Position numbers and translations under genes: made by a program
The notes under the pieces: model-generated
Seen by the model: the letters and a program-made list of their open reading frames with translations, nothing else
Databases searched by the model: none
What the model was told of the DNA's origin: nothing
Assembly (NCBI GenBank): GCA_044463945.1
Contig: JBIQLW010000017.1
Span: 1-64,000 of the forward strand
DNA: 64,000 nucleotides
Direction: 5' to 3'
DNA from: 62-47 sp044463945
Lineage (GTDB): Bacteria > Pseudomonadota > Alphaproteobacteria > Rhizobiales > Xanthobacteraceae
Part shown: positions 37,471 to 46,360 of the stretch, in pieces
Position numbering within the stretch: the first letter of the stretch is position 1
Layout: the number at the start of each line of letters is the position of its first letter

Positions 37471-38231
37471 TCCTTGAAGCACAAAACATTAGCATTGCGT
37501 TCGGCGGTCTGAAGGTTTTGACCGACGTCAGCGTACCAGTGCGCCCCGGCATCATCACGGGCCTTGTCGGCCCGAACGGGGCGGGAAAGACCACGCTATT
37601 CAATTGCCTGACCGGCGTCGCGCATCCGCAGCAAGGCGTGGTCCGGCTCGACGGCGAGGACATCTCCGATCTTCCGCTCCACCAGCGCATCCGGCTTGGT
37701 GTGTCGCGCACCTTCCAGACCCCGCGGCTCGATCTCGATGCCAGTGTGCTGGACGCGGTGATGATGGGCTTCTACAGCCGCAATAAGCCATCGCTGCTCG
37801 GCAGTTTCGTTTCGTTGCCGGCGCGCCAGCGGCGCGAAAGGGAATTGCGGGATCAGGCGGAGCGCCTGATCCTCCAGTTCGAACTGACCTCCGATCCCTA
37901 TCAATGATCGGGCGCCCTTTCGCTCGGCCGTCTGCGACTGCTGGAGGTCGCCCGCGCGCTGGCTAGCAGCCCGAAATATCTTTTGCTTGACGAGCCTGCG
38001 GCCGGCATCGACGAGCACGACCGCGCTTTGCTCGCGCACGCCATTCGTGACGCCGCCGATAATCAGATCGGCGTTCTGCTTGTTGAGCACAATGTCGGGT
38101 TCGTCGCCGAACTCAGCCATCACATGGTCGCGCTGGTCCGCGGCGAAATCGTCGCATCGGGCAAACCTCGGGAAGTCGTGCACAACGAGCAAGTCGTGAC
38201 GGCATATCTTGGAGGTCATCGTGTCGCTTGA
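37467..38231 (+). pseudogene. livG: livG-type ATPase interrupted by an in-frame TGA
   Basis: The frame encodes a complete 254-residue LivG-type ATPase except for one TGA at 37905-37907. Before it lie Walker A GPNGAGKTTLFNCLTG and SRTFQTPRLDLDASVLDAVM. After it, in the same frame, lie the signature ALSLGRLRLLEVARALAS, Walker B YLLLDEPAAGIDEHD and the H-loop LVEHNVGF. The stop separates Walker A from the signature, so neither half could hydrolyse ATP alone. No frameshift is needed to read through. Read error, recent nonsense mutation or read-through are all possible. Confidence 0.85.
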
Positions 38232-38973
38232 GATGCAGCCGGCGACGAGCGCGCGTGGCCTGGTCTGCGAAAACATCAGTGCGCGCTATGGTAGTCTAAC
38301 CGTCTGTAGCGGTGTCAGCCTTTCCGTGGCGCCAGGCGAATTGCTGGCGCTGATCGGCCCGAACGGAGCGGGAAAGACAAGCCTTGTCGGCGCGCTCAAC
38401 GGCACTGTCAGTGGCGACGGTCAGGTTACTCTCGATGGTCGCCGCATCGACCCGCTGCCGTCGTGGCGGCGCGTGGGTACCGGTCTCACCACAGTACCCG
38501 ATGGTCGTGGATTGTTTCCATCGCTCACGGTCGCCGACAATCTTCGTCTCGGAGCGCTGTTGACGGAGAAGAGCAAACGGCGCGAGGCGATGGATCATGC
38601 GCTGGATCTGTTCCCGTTCCTGAAGTCACGATGGAGCGATGCTGCCGGTGCGCTGAGCGGCGGCCAACAACAGATGCTGGCTATCGCGAAGTGCCTGACC
38701 TGCACCCCCCGGGTGCTGCTGCTCGATGAACCCACACAAGGGCTTGCGCCGATCATTGTCGATGAACTGGCGGAGGTCCTGCGCAAGCTGCGCGCGCGGG
38801 GACTGCCGATTCTTTTGGTCGAGCAGAACCACCATCTCGTCGAGTCGGTCGCCGACCGCTTCATCGTTCTGGTCGGCGGCAAGGTCGTTCTCGAAGGCGG
38901 CAATGCCGACCTCGCGGACAGGGACCGCATCGTGAGCCTCTATCTACAGCGTTCGGCTGAACCAGTTCATTAA
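38221..38973 (+). CDS. livF: Liv-type ABC ATPase, LivF family
   Basis: The 250-residue ATPase has Walker A GPNGAGKTSL, signature LSGGQQQMLAIAKCL and Walker B VLLLDEPTQGLAPIIV. The GTG at 38221 follows GGAGG at 38211-38215 and overlaps the livG frame; an ATG at 38233 is possible. It is intact, unlike its livG partner. Confidence 0.9.
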   Translation: MSLEMQPATSARGLVCENISARYGSLTVCSGVSLSVAPGELLALIGPNGAGKTSLVGALNGTVSGDGQVTLDGRRIDPLPSWRRVGTGLTTVPDGRGLFPSLTVADNLRLGALLTEKSKRREAMDHALDLFPFLKSRWSDAAGALSGGQQQMLAIAKCLTCTPRVLLLDEPTQGLAPIIVDELAEVLRKLRARGLPILLVEQNHHLVESVADRFIVLVGGKVVLEGGNADLADRDRIVSLYLQRSAEPVH

Positions 38974-38989
38974 TCGAGGGAGGACAACA

Positions 38990-40153
38990 ATGAGGATTGA
39001 TAATCGGATGATGAGACGGATGGCGTTGGCGTTCAGCCTTGCTGCCGGTATTGCCATGCAAACGGCTCCGGTCATGGCGCAGTCAAAGGGTGAACCGTTC
39101 CGCGTTGCCGTGCTGATCGCATTGTCTGGACCGGCTGCGGCTTATGGTGCTGATGAGCGTGCGGCGATCGAAGCCGTGGTGGAGCGTGCCAATGCCGGGG
39201 ACGGCATCAATGGCCGGCGGATCGAACTGATCGTGCGCGATACCAAGACCAACCCGACCGAAGCTGCCCGGCTCGCCAATCAGGTCATCCTCGATGACAA
39301 GGTGATTGCGATCATCGGCGCAACCACGGGATCCGAGACGTTGGCGTTTGCCGATCTGGCCATGCGCTCGAAGGTGCCGGTGTTCCCGATGGTCGGCACG
39401 CAGTCCGTCACTGATCCGAAGGAAGAGTATTCGAAGTGGGTGTTCCGGATGTCAGTGCCGATTTCGACCGATCTGCCGGCAAGCCGTGATCGCATGGTAG
39501 CGGATGGGCACAAGCGCGTTGCGGTGTTTTCGGAAGAAGATGCGTATGGTCAGCAGGCTTCAGAACTCTTCGTCAACATGGCGAAAGAGAAGGGTGACCT
39601 GCAAGTGGTGGAAAATACCTCGGCTCCGAAGGCCGCCACCGATCTCACCGTCCAAGCGATCAAGATCCGCAGCGCCAAGCCCGATGCTGTCTTCCTCGCC
39701 ACAGCAAGCACCGGCTCTGCTGGCGCATTCCTGCGCAAGCTGCAGGAAATCGGATTGGATGTTCCGGTCTATGGCATGGCGGGCATCGTCCAGAAGCAGA
39801 TCATCAAGAACGGCGGCAAGGGCGCTGAAAAGCTCATCGCTCCGGCACTGGTGAATCCGGATGAGCCCGGTCCGCTGACTGACTTATTCGATCTGTTAAA
39901 GGACAGGGGCGGCGTCGCCGGCTTTGGCGCGCTCCTTGGTGCCAATGCGGCTGCAACGGTCGTACAGGCTCTTAAGGCGGGTGCTACCGACGGACAGTCC
40001 CTGCGCGACAAGGTCGAGACCATGGGTCCGATCAAGGGCTACGCGGCCGCTCCGATCCAGTTCTCGCCCAAGGACCATGACAGTTGGGGCAAGGATACAC
40101 TCATCTACGTCACCGTACGTGGTGGTAAATTTAAGAACCTGGCAGAGAAATGA
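38990..40153 (+). CDS. Liv-type periplasmic binding protein
   Basis: The 387-residue protein has a signal peptide (MRRMALAFSLAAGIAMQTAP, cleavage near VMAQ) and the LivJ-type fold with LIALSGPAAAYGADERAAIE and GATTGSETLAFADLAMRSK. GAGGGAGGACAAC precedes the ATG. The gene comes last in this importer set, the reverse of the first cluster. Confidence 0.9.
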   Translation: MRIDNRMMRRMALAFSLAAGIAMQTAPVMAQSKGEPFRVAVLIALSGPAAAYGADERAAIEAVVERANAGDGINGRRIELIVRDTKTNPTEAARLANQVILDDKVIAIIGATTGSETLAFADLAMRSKVPVFPMVGTQSVTDPKEEYSKWVFRMSVPISTDLPASRDRMVADGHKRVAVFSEEDAYGQQASELFVNMAKEKGDLQVVENTSAPKAATDLTVQAIKIRSAKPDAVFLATASTGSAGAFLRKLQEIGLDVPVYGMAGIVQKQIIKNGGKGAEKLIAPALVNPDEPGPLTDLFDLLKDRGGVAGFGALLGANAAATVVQALKAGATDGQSLRDKVETMGPIKGYAAAPIQFSPKDHDSWGKDTLIYVTVRGGKFKNLAEK

Positions 40154-41346
40154 TCAAGCAGAATGTTCTACCGCTTGATGGCGTGCGCGTGCTGGACCTG
40201 ACTCAGGTCCAGTTCGGCCCGTGCGCCACTCAAGTTCTCGGCGATTTTGGTGCGCAGATCGTCAAGATCGAGCGCCCGGGCGAAGGCGATATTTGCCGCG
40301 GCACGGATCCCTTTATCGTCGAGCCGGATGGTGAATCTGCCTATTTTCTGGGGCTGAACCGCAATAAGCGCAGCTTAGCTCTCAATGTGCGAAAGCCTGA
40401 AGGCCTCAAGATCGTCTCGGAGCTGCTGGGGCAGGCGGATGTCCTGGTTCACAATTTTCGCCCAGGGGTCGCCGAGCGTCTTGGGCTAGGTTACGACAAG
40501 CTGAAGGAAATATATCCGCGCCTGATCTATGCCTCGGGGTCGGGCTTCGGGCCGAGCGGACCACTGGCGCACAAGGGTGGTCAGGATCTCCTCGCACAAT
40601 CGCTGTCCGGACTCGCATCACGGAATCCGGACGCAAATGGCGTCCCTCAGCTGTTTCCGACCGCGCTTGGCGATTTCACCTCCGGGATGGTGCTGGTTCA
40701 AGGAATCCTGATGGCGCTCTATCATCGGGAGCGAACCGGCTTAGGGCAGCGGATTGACGTCTGTCTTCTCGATGTTCTGGTCGCGCTTCAGCAGCAGGAA
40801 GTCACGCAATGGCTGCTGCGACAGAAGGAAGTGAACTGGGTTAAGCAGAATCTCATTGGCATTTTCCAGACCAGAGATGGTGCGGTGACGCTTGTCGGCG
40901 TATTCAGGCCGAATCCCCTCGGTGACATCTGCCGTGCGCTGGGCCTCGAAGACTATTCAGCGTGGCCGCAATATTCCGATCCCGCCTCCTGGGGGCCGAA
41001 CCGTTCGGACATTTTCAAACTTCTGGCTCCCGGGTTCGCCAAGTTCACCACCGCCGAATGTCTGGAGCGGCTCGATGGCGAGGATGTTTTGTGCGCGCCG
41101 GTTCTGACGCTGGACGAGGCGTTGACACATCCTCAAATTGAGGCAAACGGCCTGATGGTCGAGTTCGACCACCCTGTTCACGGCAAGGTGAGGACGGTCG
41201 GAAATCCGCTGAAGATGTCCTCGGTCGCCAGGATTGCGACGCGCAGCGCGCCGACTCTCGGTCAACACAACGAGGAAGTGCTGGCCGAACTTGGCTATGC
41301 GCCATCCGATATCGCACGCCTTCGCAGTGAAGGCATCATCGCCTGA
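40150..41346 (+). CDS. CaiB/BaiF family CoA transferase
   Basis: The 398-residue protein has the class III CoA-transferase N-terminus GVRVLDLTQVQFGPCATQVLGDFGA, VKIERPGEGD, LNRNKRSLALNV and ADVLVHNFRPGVAERLGL. A catalytic Asp is expected near GDFTSGM. It would move CoA between an acyl-CoA and the imported acid. Its ATG overlaps the binding-protein stop, so uptake and activation are coupled. Confidence 0.92.
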   Translation: MIKQNVLPLDGVRVLDLTQVQFGPCATQVLGDFGAQIVKIERPGEGDICRGTDPFIVEPDGESAYFLGLNRNKRSLALNVRKPEGLKIVSELLGQADVLVHNFRPGVAERLGLGYDKLKEIYPRLIYASGSGFGPSGPLAHKGGQDLLAQSLSGLASRNPDANGVPQLFPTALGDFTSGMVLVQGILMALYHRERTGLGQRIDVCLLDVLVALQQQEVTQWLLRQKEVNWVKQNLIGIFQTRDGAVTLVGVFRPNPLGDICRALGLEDYSAWPQYSDPASWGPNRSDIFKLLAPGFAKFTTAECLERLDGEDVLCAPVLTLDEALTHPQIEANGLMVEFDHPVHGKVRTVGNPLKMSSVARIATRSAPTLGQHNEEVLAELGYAPSDIARLRSEGIIA

Positions 41347-41378
41347 ACAGTTCCGCACCTTTAGCTCAAGGACGAACC

Positions 41379-41852
41379 ATGATCGTAGATTTTGACGAGA
41401 GCCCGCGTTCCACCATCCATGACATGAAGATCGGCGATAGTATCGCGATCGAAAAGACGATCAGCGAGTCCGATGTCTACATGTTCGCCGGCATCTGCGG
41501 CGACTTCTCGCCGAACCACATCAACGAGCGCTATATGGAGAAGACGCGATTCGGCACCCGCATCGCGCAAGGTGCGCTGGTGATCGGATTCACCTCGGCG
41601 GCGGCGGCCATGTTCGGTATCAAGTATCGGGTCGATGGTGTGTCTGCGGGCTACGATCGCCTGCGCTTCGTCGCGCCTGTGTTCTTCGGCGATACCATTC
41701 TCATCCGCTATGAGGTCGCGCGGATTGAGATTGAGCGTGACCGGATTTACGCCGCGCTCAAGGTAACCAACCAGCGCGACGAAGTTGTTCTGGTTGGCGA
41801 GCATGTGCTGCGCTTTGTCGCCCTCGAAAAGCCGGCGAGGAGCAAGGCATGA
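41379..41852 (+). CDS. MaoC-like (R)-specific hydratase
   Basis: The 157-residue hot-dog protein has the hydratase motif YMFAGICGDFSPNHINERYM with Asp and His of the catalytic dyad (about residues 39-58), and FGTRIAQGALVIGFTSAA. It would hydrate an enoyl-CoA to the (R)-3-hydroxyacyl-CoA. It overlaps the next hydratase gene by 4 bases. Confidence 0.88.
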   Translation: MIVDFDESPRSTIHDMKIGDSIAIEKTISESDVYMFAGICGDFSPNHINERYMEKTRFGTRIAQGALVIGFTSAAAAMFGIKYRVDGVSAGYDRLRFVAPVFFGDTILIRYEVARIEIERDRIYAALKVTNQRDEVVLVGEHVLRFVALEKPARSKA

Positions 41853-42625
41853 AAGAGCCAATCGTTCTGCTTGACATCCGCGGGCCGGTCGGGCTGATCA
41901 CGCTTAACCGTCCTGAAGCATTGAACGCGCTCAGCACGGAGTTGATGGATGCGCTGACCGCGGCGCTGCGAGAATGCGAAGGCAATGCCGATGTCGGTTG
42001 CATGGTCTTGACCGGCAGGGGCAGGGCCTTTGCCGCCGGCGCCGACATCAAGGAAATGGCGAGTAAGACCTACGCCGACGCCTATACGGAAGATTTCATC
42101 ACCCGTAACTGGGAAGAGACCACGCGCTGCCGCAAGCCGATCATTGCGGCAGTCAACGGGTTGGCGCTGGGCGGCGGCTGCGAACTGGCAATGATGTGCG
42201 ACTTTATCCTATGCGCGGATACGGCGCGGTTCAGTCAGCCCGAAGTCAAGGTGGGCGTGATGCCCGGCGCGGGCGGCACCCAGCGCCTGTCGCGATCGAT
42301 TGGAAAATCGAAAGCAATGGAAATGTGCCTGACCGGCCGGATGATGCTGGCCGATGAGGCGGAGCGCTGCGGCCTGGTCAGCAGGGTTATCCCGGCGGAC
42401 GAATTGATCGATGAAGCCATCCGCGTCGCTATCCAGATCGCGGAACTGTCGCGTCCGATGATCATGATGACCAAGGAAGCGCTCAACCGCTCCTATGAAG
42501 TTCCGCTGTCCGAGGGCGTGCGTTTCGAGCGTCGGCTTGCACATACGACCTTCGCGTTGGAAGACCATAGGGAAGGCGCTGCCGCTTTTGCGGAGAAGCG
42601 CAAACCCGTCTTCCGCCACCGCTGA
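41849..42625 (+). CDS. enoyl-CoA hydratase
   Basis: The 258-residue crotonase has the oxyanion-hole GRGRAFAAGADIKEMA (about residues 56-71), NGLALGGGCELAMMCDF, and both catalytic-Glu regions (the second in FSQPEVKVGVMPGAGGTQRL). The motif set fits true (S)-specific hydratases. Together with the MaoC protein, the operon contains two hydratases of opposite stereochemistry. Confidence 0.93.
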   Translation: MKEPIVLLDIRGPVGLITLNRPEALNALSTELMDALTAALRECEGNADVGCMVLTGRGRAFAAGADIKEMASKTYADAYTEDFITRNWEETTRCRKPIIAAVNGLALGGGCELAMMCDFILCADTARFSQPEVKVGVMPGAGGTQRLSRSIGKSKAMEMCLTGRMMLADEAERCGLVSRVIPADELIDEAIRVAIQIAELSRPMIMMTKEALNRSYEVPLSEGVRFERRLAHTTFALEDHREGAAAFAEKRKPVFRHR

Positions 42626-42677
42626 CCTGAACCGTCCCGGAGTACACTGCAGGTATCCTTTGAAGCCCAAAGCCTCG

Positions 42678-43502
42678 ATGCTGCCCTTTCCGGGCGGGTG
42701 CGGCTGTCATCGGACGCACTGTGATCGATGGGCGCCCCTCAGCTATGCGTACAGGCGGATTCACAGCGGCGGCCTGTGTAACACTGAGAAACCCGGCACC
42801 ACCACAGGACGGCGGAGAACCCGGCGAAACAACTTGAAGTACACGTTATCCGAAGTCGGGGAGGGCGCCGACGCGGCGATGGCGTCGATTCTTCAGGCAC
42901 ACATTGCGGCAACCACTGTTCTTTCGGGCGATCTCTTTCGTCGGCGTATGCAGGAGGCCTTGAAGGTTCTCCATTGCGCGCATCGCATCGTGGTCTTCGG
43001 GCTGGGGCCGACCGCTCACGTCGCCGCCTACTTTGCAGCGCGGCTGCGCAGGCAAGGGCGTCGGCAGGCGGTGATCGATCGCGGCGGCGCCCAGATCGCC
43101 GACCAGCTTCTCGATCTCGAAACCGGCGACGCCATTCTCATGCTCGCTTACGGGCAAACATATGCGGAGGCCGAAGCCACGGTGATGGAGGCGCGGCGGT
43201 TGCACCTGCCGCTGGTCTTGGTCACCGACACGCCTGATGCATCGATCGCCCGATCCGCGAAAACTGTTCTGCTCGTTCCGCGCGGGCGCAGCGGGTGCGT
43301 AGCCTTGCACGGCACCACGCTAGTGTGCCTGGAGATGCTGCTTGCGGGGCTGGCGACAAGCGGTAGTGCGACCGCGTTGAATAGCCTCACGCGCCTTAAC
43401 CACCTTCGTGAGATGGCGCGGCCGCGGATTCATAAATCATCCGGCACGCGCGGAAGCGGCAAAATCGATCAGGACCTTGACGGAGATAAGAGGGATTTTT
43501 AG
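42678..43502 (+). CDS. SIS-domain protein, RpiR-like without DNA-binding domain
   Basis: The recognisable part, from about 42840 on, is a SIS sugar-isomerase domain: ALKVLHCAHRIVVFGLGPTA, QLLDLETGDAILMLAYGQTY and LHLPLVLVTDTPDASIA. RpiR regulators have this domain after an N-terminal helix-turn-helix, which is not seen here in any frame. The first 50 residues look non-coding (Cys/His/Arg-rich), so the true start is uncertain and may be an internal TTG or GTG. It may be a truncated regulator. Confidence 0.6.
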   Translation: MLPFPGGCGCHRTHCDRWAPLSYAYRRIHSGGLCNTEKPGTTTGRRRTRRNNLKYTLSEVGEGADAAMASILQAHIAATTVLSGDLFRRRMQEALKVLHCAHRIVVFGLGPTAHVAAYFAARLRRQGRRQAVIDRGGAQIADQLLDLETGDAILMLAYGQTYAEAEATVMEARRLHLPLVLVTDTPDASIARSAKTVLLVPRGRSGCVALHGTTLVCLEMLLAGLATSGSATALNSLTRLNHLREMARPRIHKSSGTRGSGKIDQDLDGDKRDF

Positions 43503-43620
43503 GGATTCGCGTCGTCGAGGTTCGTTAAAAAATTGCTTATCGAAGAAGGCCGGAGAGGGAACAACTCCGTCCACCTTTGATGCGCATAAACCAACCGGGC
43601 AAAAAAAGGGGCCAAACATT

Positions 43621-46028
43621 GTGACTGATCTGTCTTTTTCTCCATTGCACGGCCATCGAATCATCGCGGGCGTCGGTATGTCGAAAACCGCTTGGGCCAG
43701 CGCGTCGTTGAGCGTGGCGGCGATGATGCTGATGTCGGACACGGCCGACGTGCAAACGCCGAGTAGCGGCGATGACCTGCCGCAGGTGCGCGTCATCGCG
43801 CCGAAGTGAGCGGCCAAGCGCCGCCCGACTCCGCGCCGAGTTGCGGCGCCGCCGCCGGCGACAGCTCCCGTGCAGAGCAATGAAGCTTCGGTTACCCCCA
43901 TCATCGGCGATGGCGCCGGCATCGCCGGCTACCAGACGCCTGCCGCAAGCGGGTTGTCGCGCTTCCCTGCCAGCCTGCGGAATACGCCGCAGACCGTCAA
44001 CGTGGTTTCGCAGCAACTGATGCAGGACCAGCGCGCGACCTCGGTGCAGGACGCGTTGCGCAACGTTCCCGGCATCACCTTCACGGCGGGGGAGGGTGGC
44101 GTTCAGGGCGAAAACATCACCATTCGCGGCTATACAGCACGCAACGACTTCTATCGTGACGGCATTCGCGATCCGGGCTGGTATGCGCGCGACGCCTTCG
44201 CCATTGATCGCGTCGAGGTCTACAAGGGACCGTCGTCGTTCCTGTTCGGCCGCGGCTCGACCGGCGGCGCGGTCAATGTCGTCTCCAAGCTGCCCAGGGC
44301 GAACGATTTCGTCACCGTTGAGGGCACCGCGAATTCGGCGCCGGGCGGGCGCGCCACGCTGGACGTCAACAAGAACTTCGGCGACGTCGCTACCCGTATG
44401 TGCTGCTTGGCTACGATACCGACATTGCCGATCGCGACTTCGTTCACATTCGCCGCTTTGGCTTTGCGCCATCGATCGCCTTCAAGCTCAATGAGCAGAC
44501 CAAGAACACGCTGAGCTATATCTACCAGAAGGACGACAACGTGGCCGATCGGGGCCATGTGCTGCTTCCGGGCTCCTATTTCGGCACGAGCCATCGTCAG
44601 CCCGCGCCGGTACCGCGCAATACCTATTTCGGTCTGTTGACGCCGGGGCAGGATGACGTCGAGAAGACCGACGCGCATATGATCACGAACAAGTTCGAGC
44701 ACGAGTTCGTGCCCGGCGTCACCCTCACCAACACGACCGGCTATACCAACGTCGAGCGGTTCAACCGGACCCGCGCGGTGCAGTTGACCGGCCTGAACAC
44801 GCCGAACTCCAATCTATGGAACGCGCCGGTCGGCGGCACCCGCCTCGCCACGCCGGGCAATCCGCTGACGTCGGCAACCGCGCTCGCCAACATCTGGGTG
44901 GCCAACACCAACCGCTACCAGAACCAGACCAACAATGAGTTGGTGAGCAACGTCAGCGACTTCAATGCGAAGTTCAACACCGGCGGGATCGAGCACAACG
45001 TGTTGGTCGGCGCCGAGGTCAGCCAGGAATGGCGCGGGCACTACCGCACCACGTTCAACGATCTATATCGTGTCAATCTCGCCAATCCAGCTCCCTGGCA
45101 GGTCGGCGACCTGAACCCGACGACTGGGGCGACCCAATCGAGCGCGCGGGCGGTCGGTGTCTATGTGCAAGATCAGATCAAGCTGACCGACTGGTTCGAG
45201 CTTCTGGGCGGCGTGCGCTTCGACAATTTCGAAGCGCAGAGCAAGGCGTTCACCATCACTCGCGACACCGGGGAGACGACAGCGCCGGTTCACCTCAACA
45301 CCAGCAATGATTTTGTGACCTATCGGGTCGGGGCGGTCGTCCATCCGACGCCGAATTCCAGCATCTACTACATGCACGGAACCTCGGCCAATCCGCCGGC
45401 GGAGTTCACGACGATCACCAATGGCCAGCAGGCGTTGCAGCCAGTTACGTCAACCGTCCACGAGGTCGGCGCGAAGGCCGACTTCATGGATGGTCGCCTC
45501 AACGTCAACGCCGCAGTGTTCCAGATCCGCAAGGATGGCGACTACGAGAATCGTGGCACCTCGGGCGATCCCGATTTCGTTCCAGTCGGGACCACCGAGG
45601 TAAAGGGGTTCGAAGCGGGTATTTCCGGCAAGCTGACCGACCAATGGAGCATCTACGGCGGCTACGCCTATCTGCAATCCAGGGTAGTCAATACGCTGAA
45701 CGCGGCCAATATCGGTCACGAACTGGGCATGACGCCCACCAATTCGTTCTCGGTATTCACCACCTATGACATCACGCCCCGTCTCACAGTAGGCGGCGGT
45801 GCGTTCTATGTCGATTCGCGGTGGACCAGCGCTTCGAACGACGGGCGCATTCCGGCTTACTGGCGATTTGACGCGATGGCCGCCTACAAGGTCACGCGCA
45901 ACTTCACCATGCAGCTCAATGTCTACAACCTGACCGATGAGTATTATTACGACACGGCGGCGGGCGCGGGCTTCGCGGTACCGGGAGCGGGACGTTATAT
46001 TTCGCTATCGGGTTGGATGACGTTCTAG
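43621..46028 (+). pseudogene. TonB-dependent siderophore receptor, broken by a stop and a frameshift
   Basis: The N-terminal signal region starts at GTG 43621. An in-frame TGA at 43807-43809 follows APK. The plug domain then continues in the same frame (RFPASLRNTPQTVNVVSQQL; ITFTAGEGGVQGENITIRGY; DRVEVYKGPSSFLFGRGSTG). Near 44395 the frame shifts: DVNKNFGDVATR in one frame continues as LLGYDTDIADRDFVHIRRFG in another. The barrel then runs to the normal terminus ISLSGWMTF. Nearly full length is present, so the inactivation looks recent. Confidence 0.85.
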
Positions 46029-46079
46029 TTGGTTCGAGCCGATGCCGCGGAGCGTCGCGGCGCCGGTGCGAGCGACGAC

Positions 46080-46107
46080 CTTCCGCCGGGCACGGCCGGC
46101 GGAAGGT
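46080..46107 (+). terminator. probable terminator after the receptor gene
   Basis: CCTTCCGCCG (46080-46089) and CGGCGGAAGG (46098-46107) form a perfect 10-bp stem with an 8-nt loop. Only TTCC follows, so there is little U-run. It lies between the converging receptor and MutS-like genes. Confidence 0.55.
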
Positions 46108-46153
46108 TCCGTCCCGAGACGACAGGCCGCGGTCAGCTTGTTCGCAAACTGTG

Positions 46154-46360
46154 CTATTGACGATGCGAGAAACCCGTGCGCTCCATCTCGCCGAGATTGC
46201 CAGCGCCTACAGCCGCCGCGAGCTTCTCTCCGAAGGAGGGATCGGCACGGTCACCGCGATGGAGATCGAGCTTGGCTGCGGGAGCGGGGGTTCGCACTCC
46301 GGCCATAAGGCGCGGACCGGAGATGACGCTTGGCGCAGCTGCGGCTTTGGCGACCGGCAT
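46154..46360 (-). CDS. possible small protein coupled to the MutS-like gene
   Basis: A 68-residue frame begins MPVAKAAAAPSVISGPRL and ends ERTGFSHRQ. Its ATG shares a base with the stop codon of the MutS-like gene upstream (TGATG), which would allow coupled translation as the last gene of the fluoride-riboswitch transcript. No family is recognised, and the composition is Ala/Pro-rich at the start and ordinary later. It may also be chance. Confidence 0.35.
   Translation of the reverse strand: MPVAKAAAAPSVISGPRLMAGVRTPAPAAKLDLHRGDRADPSFGEKLAAAVGAGNLGEMERTGFSHRQ

Noticed and set aside
37905..37907. Selenocysteine codon in livG
   Set aside because: LivG ATPases have no selenocysteine, the residue is at a non-catalytic position, and no SECIS-like hairpin follows.
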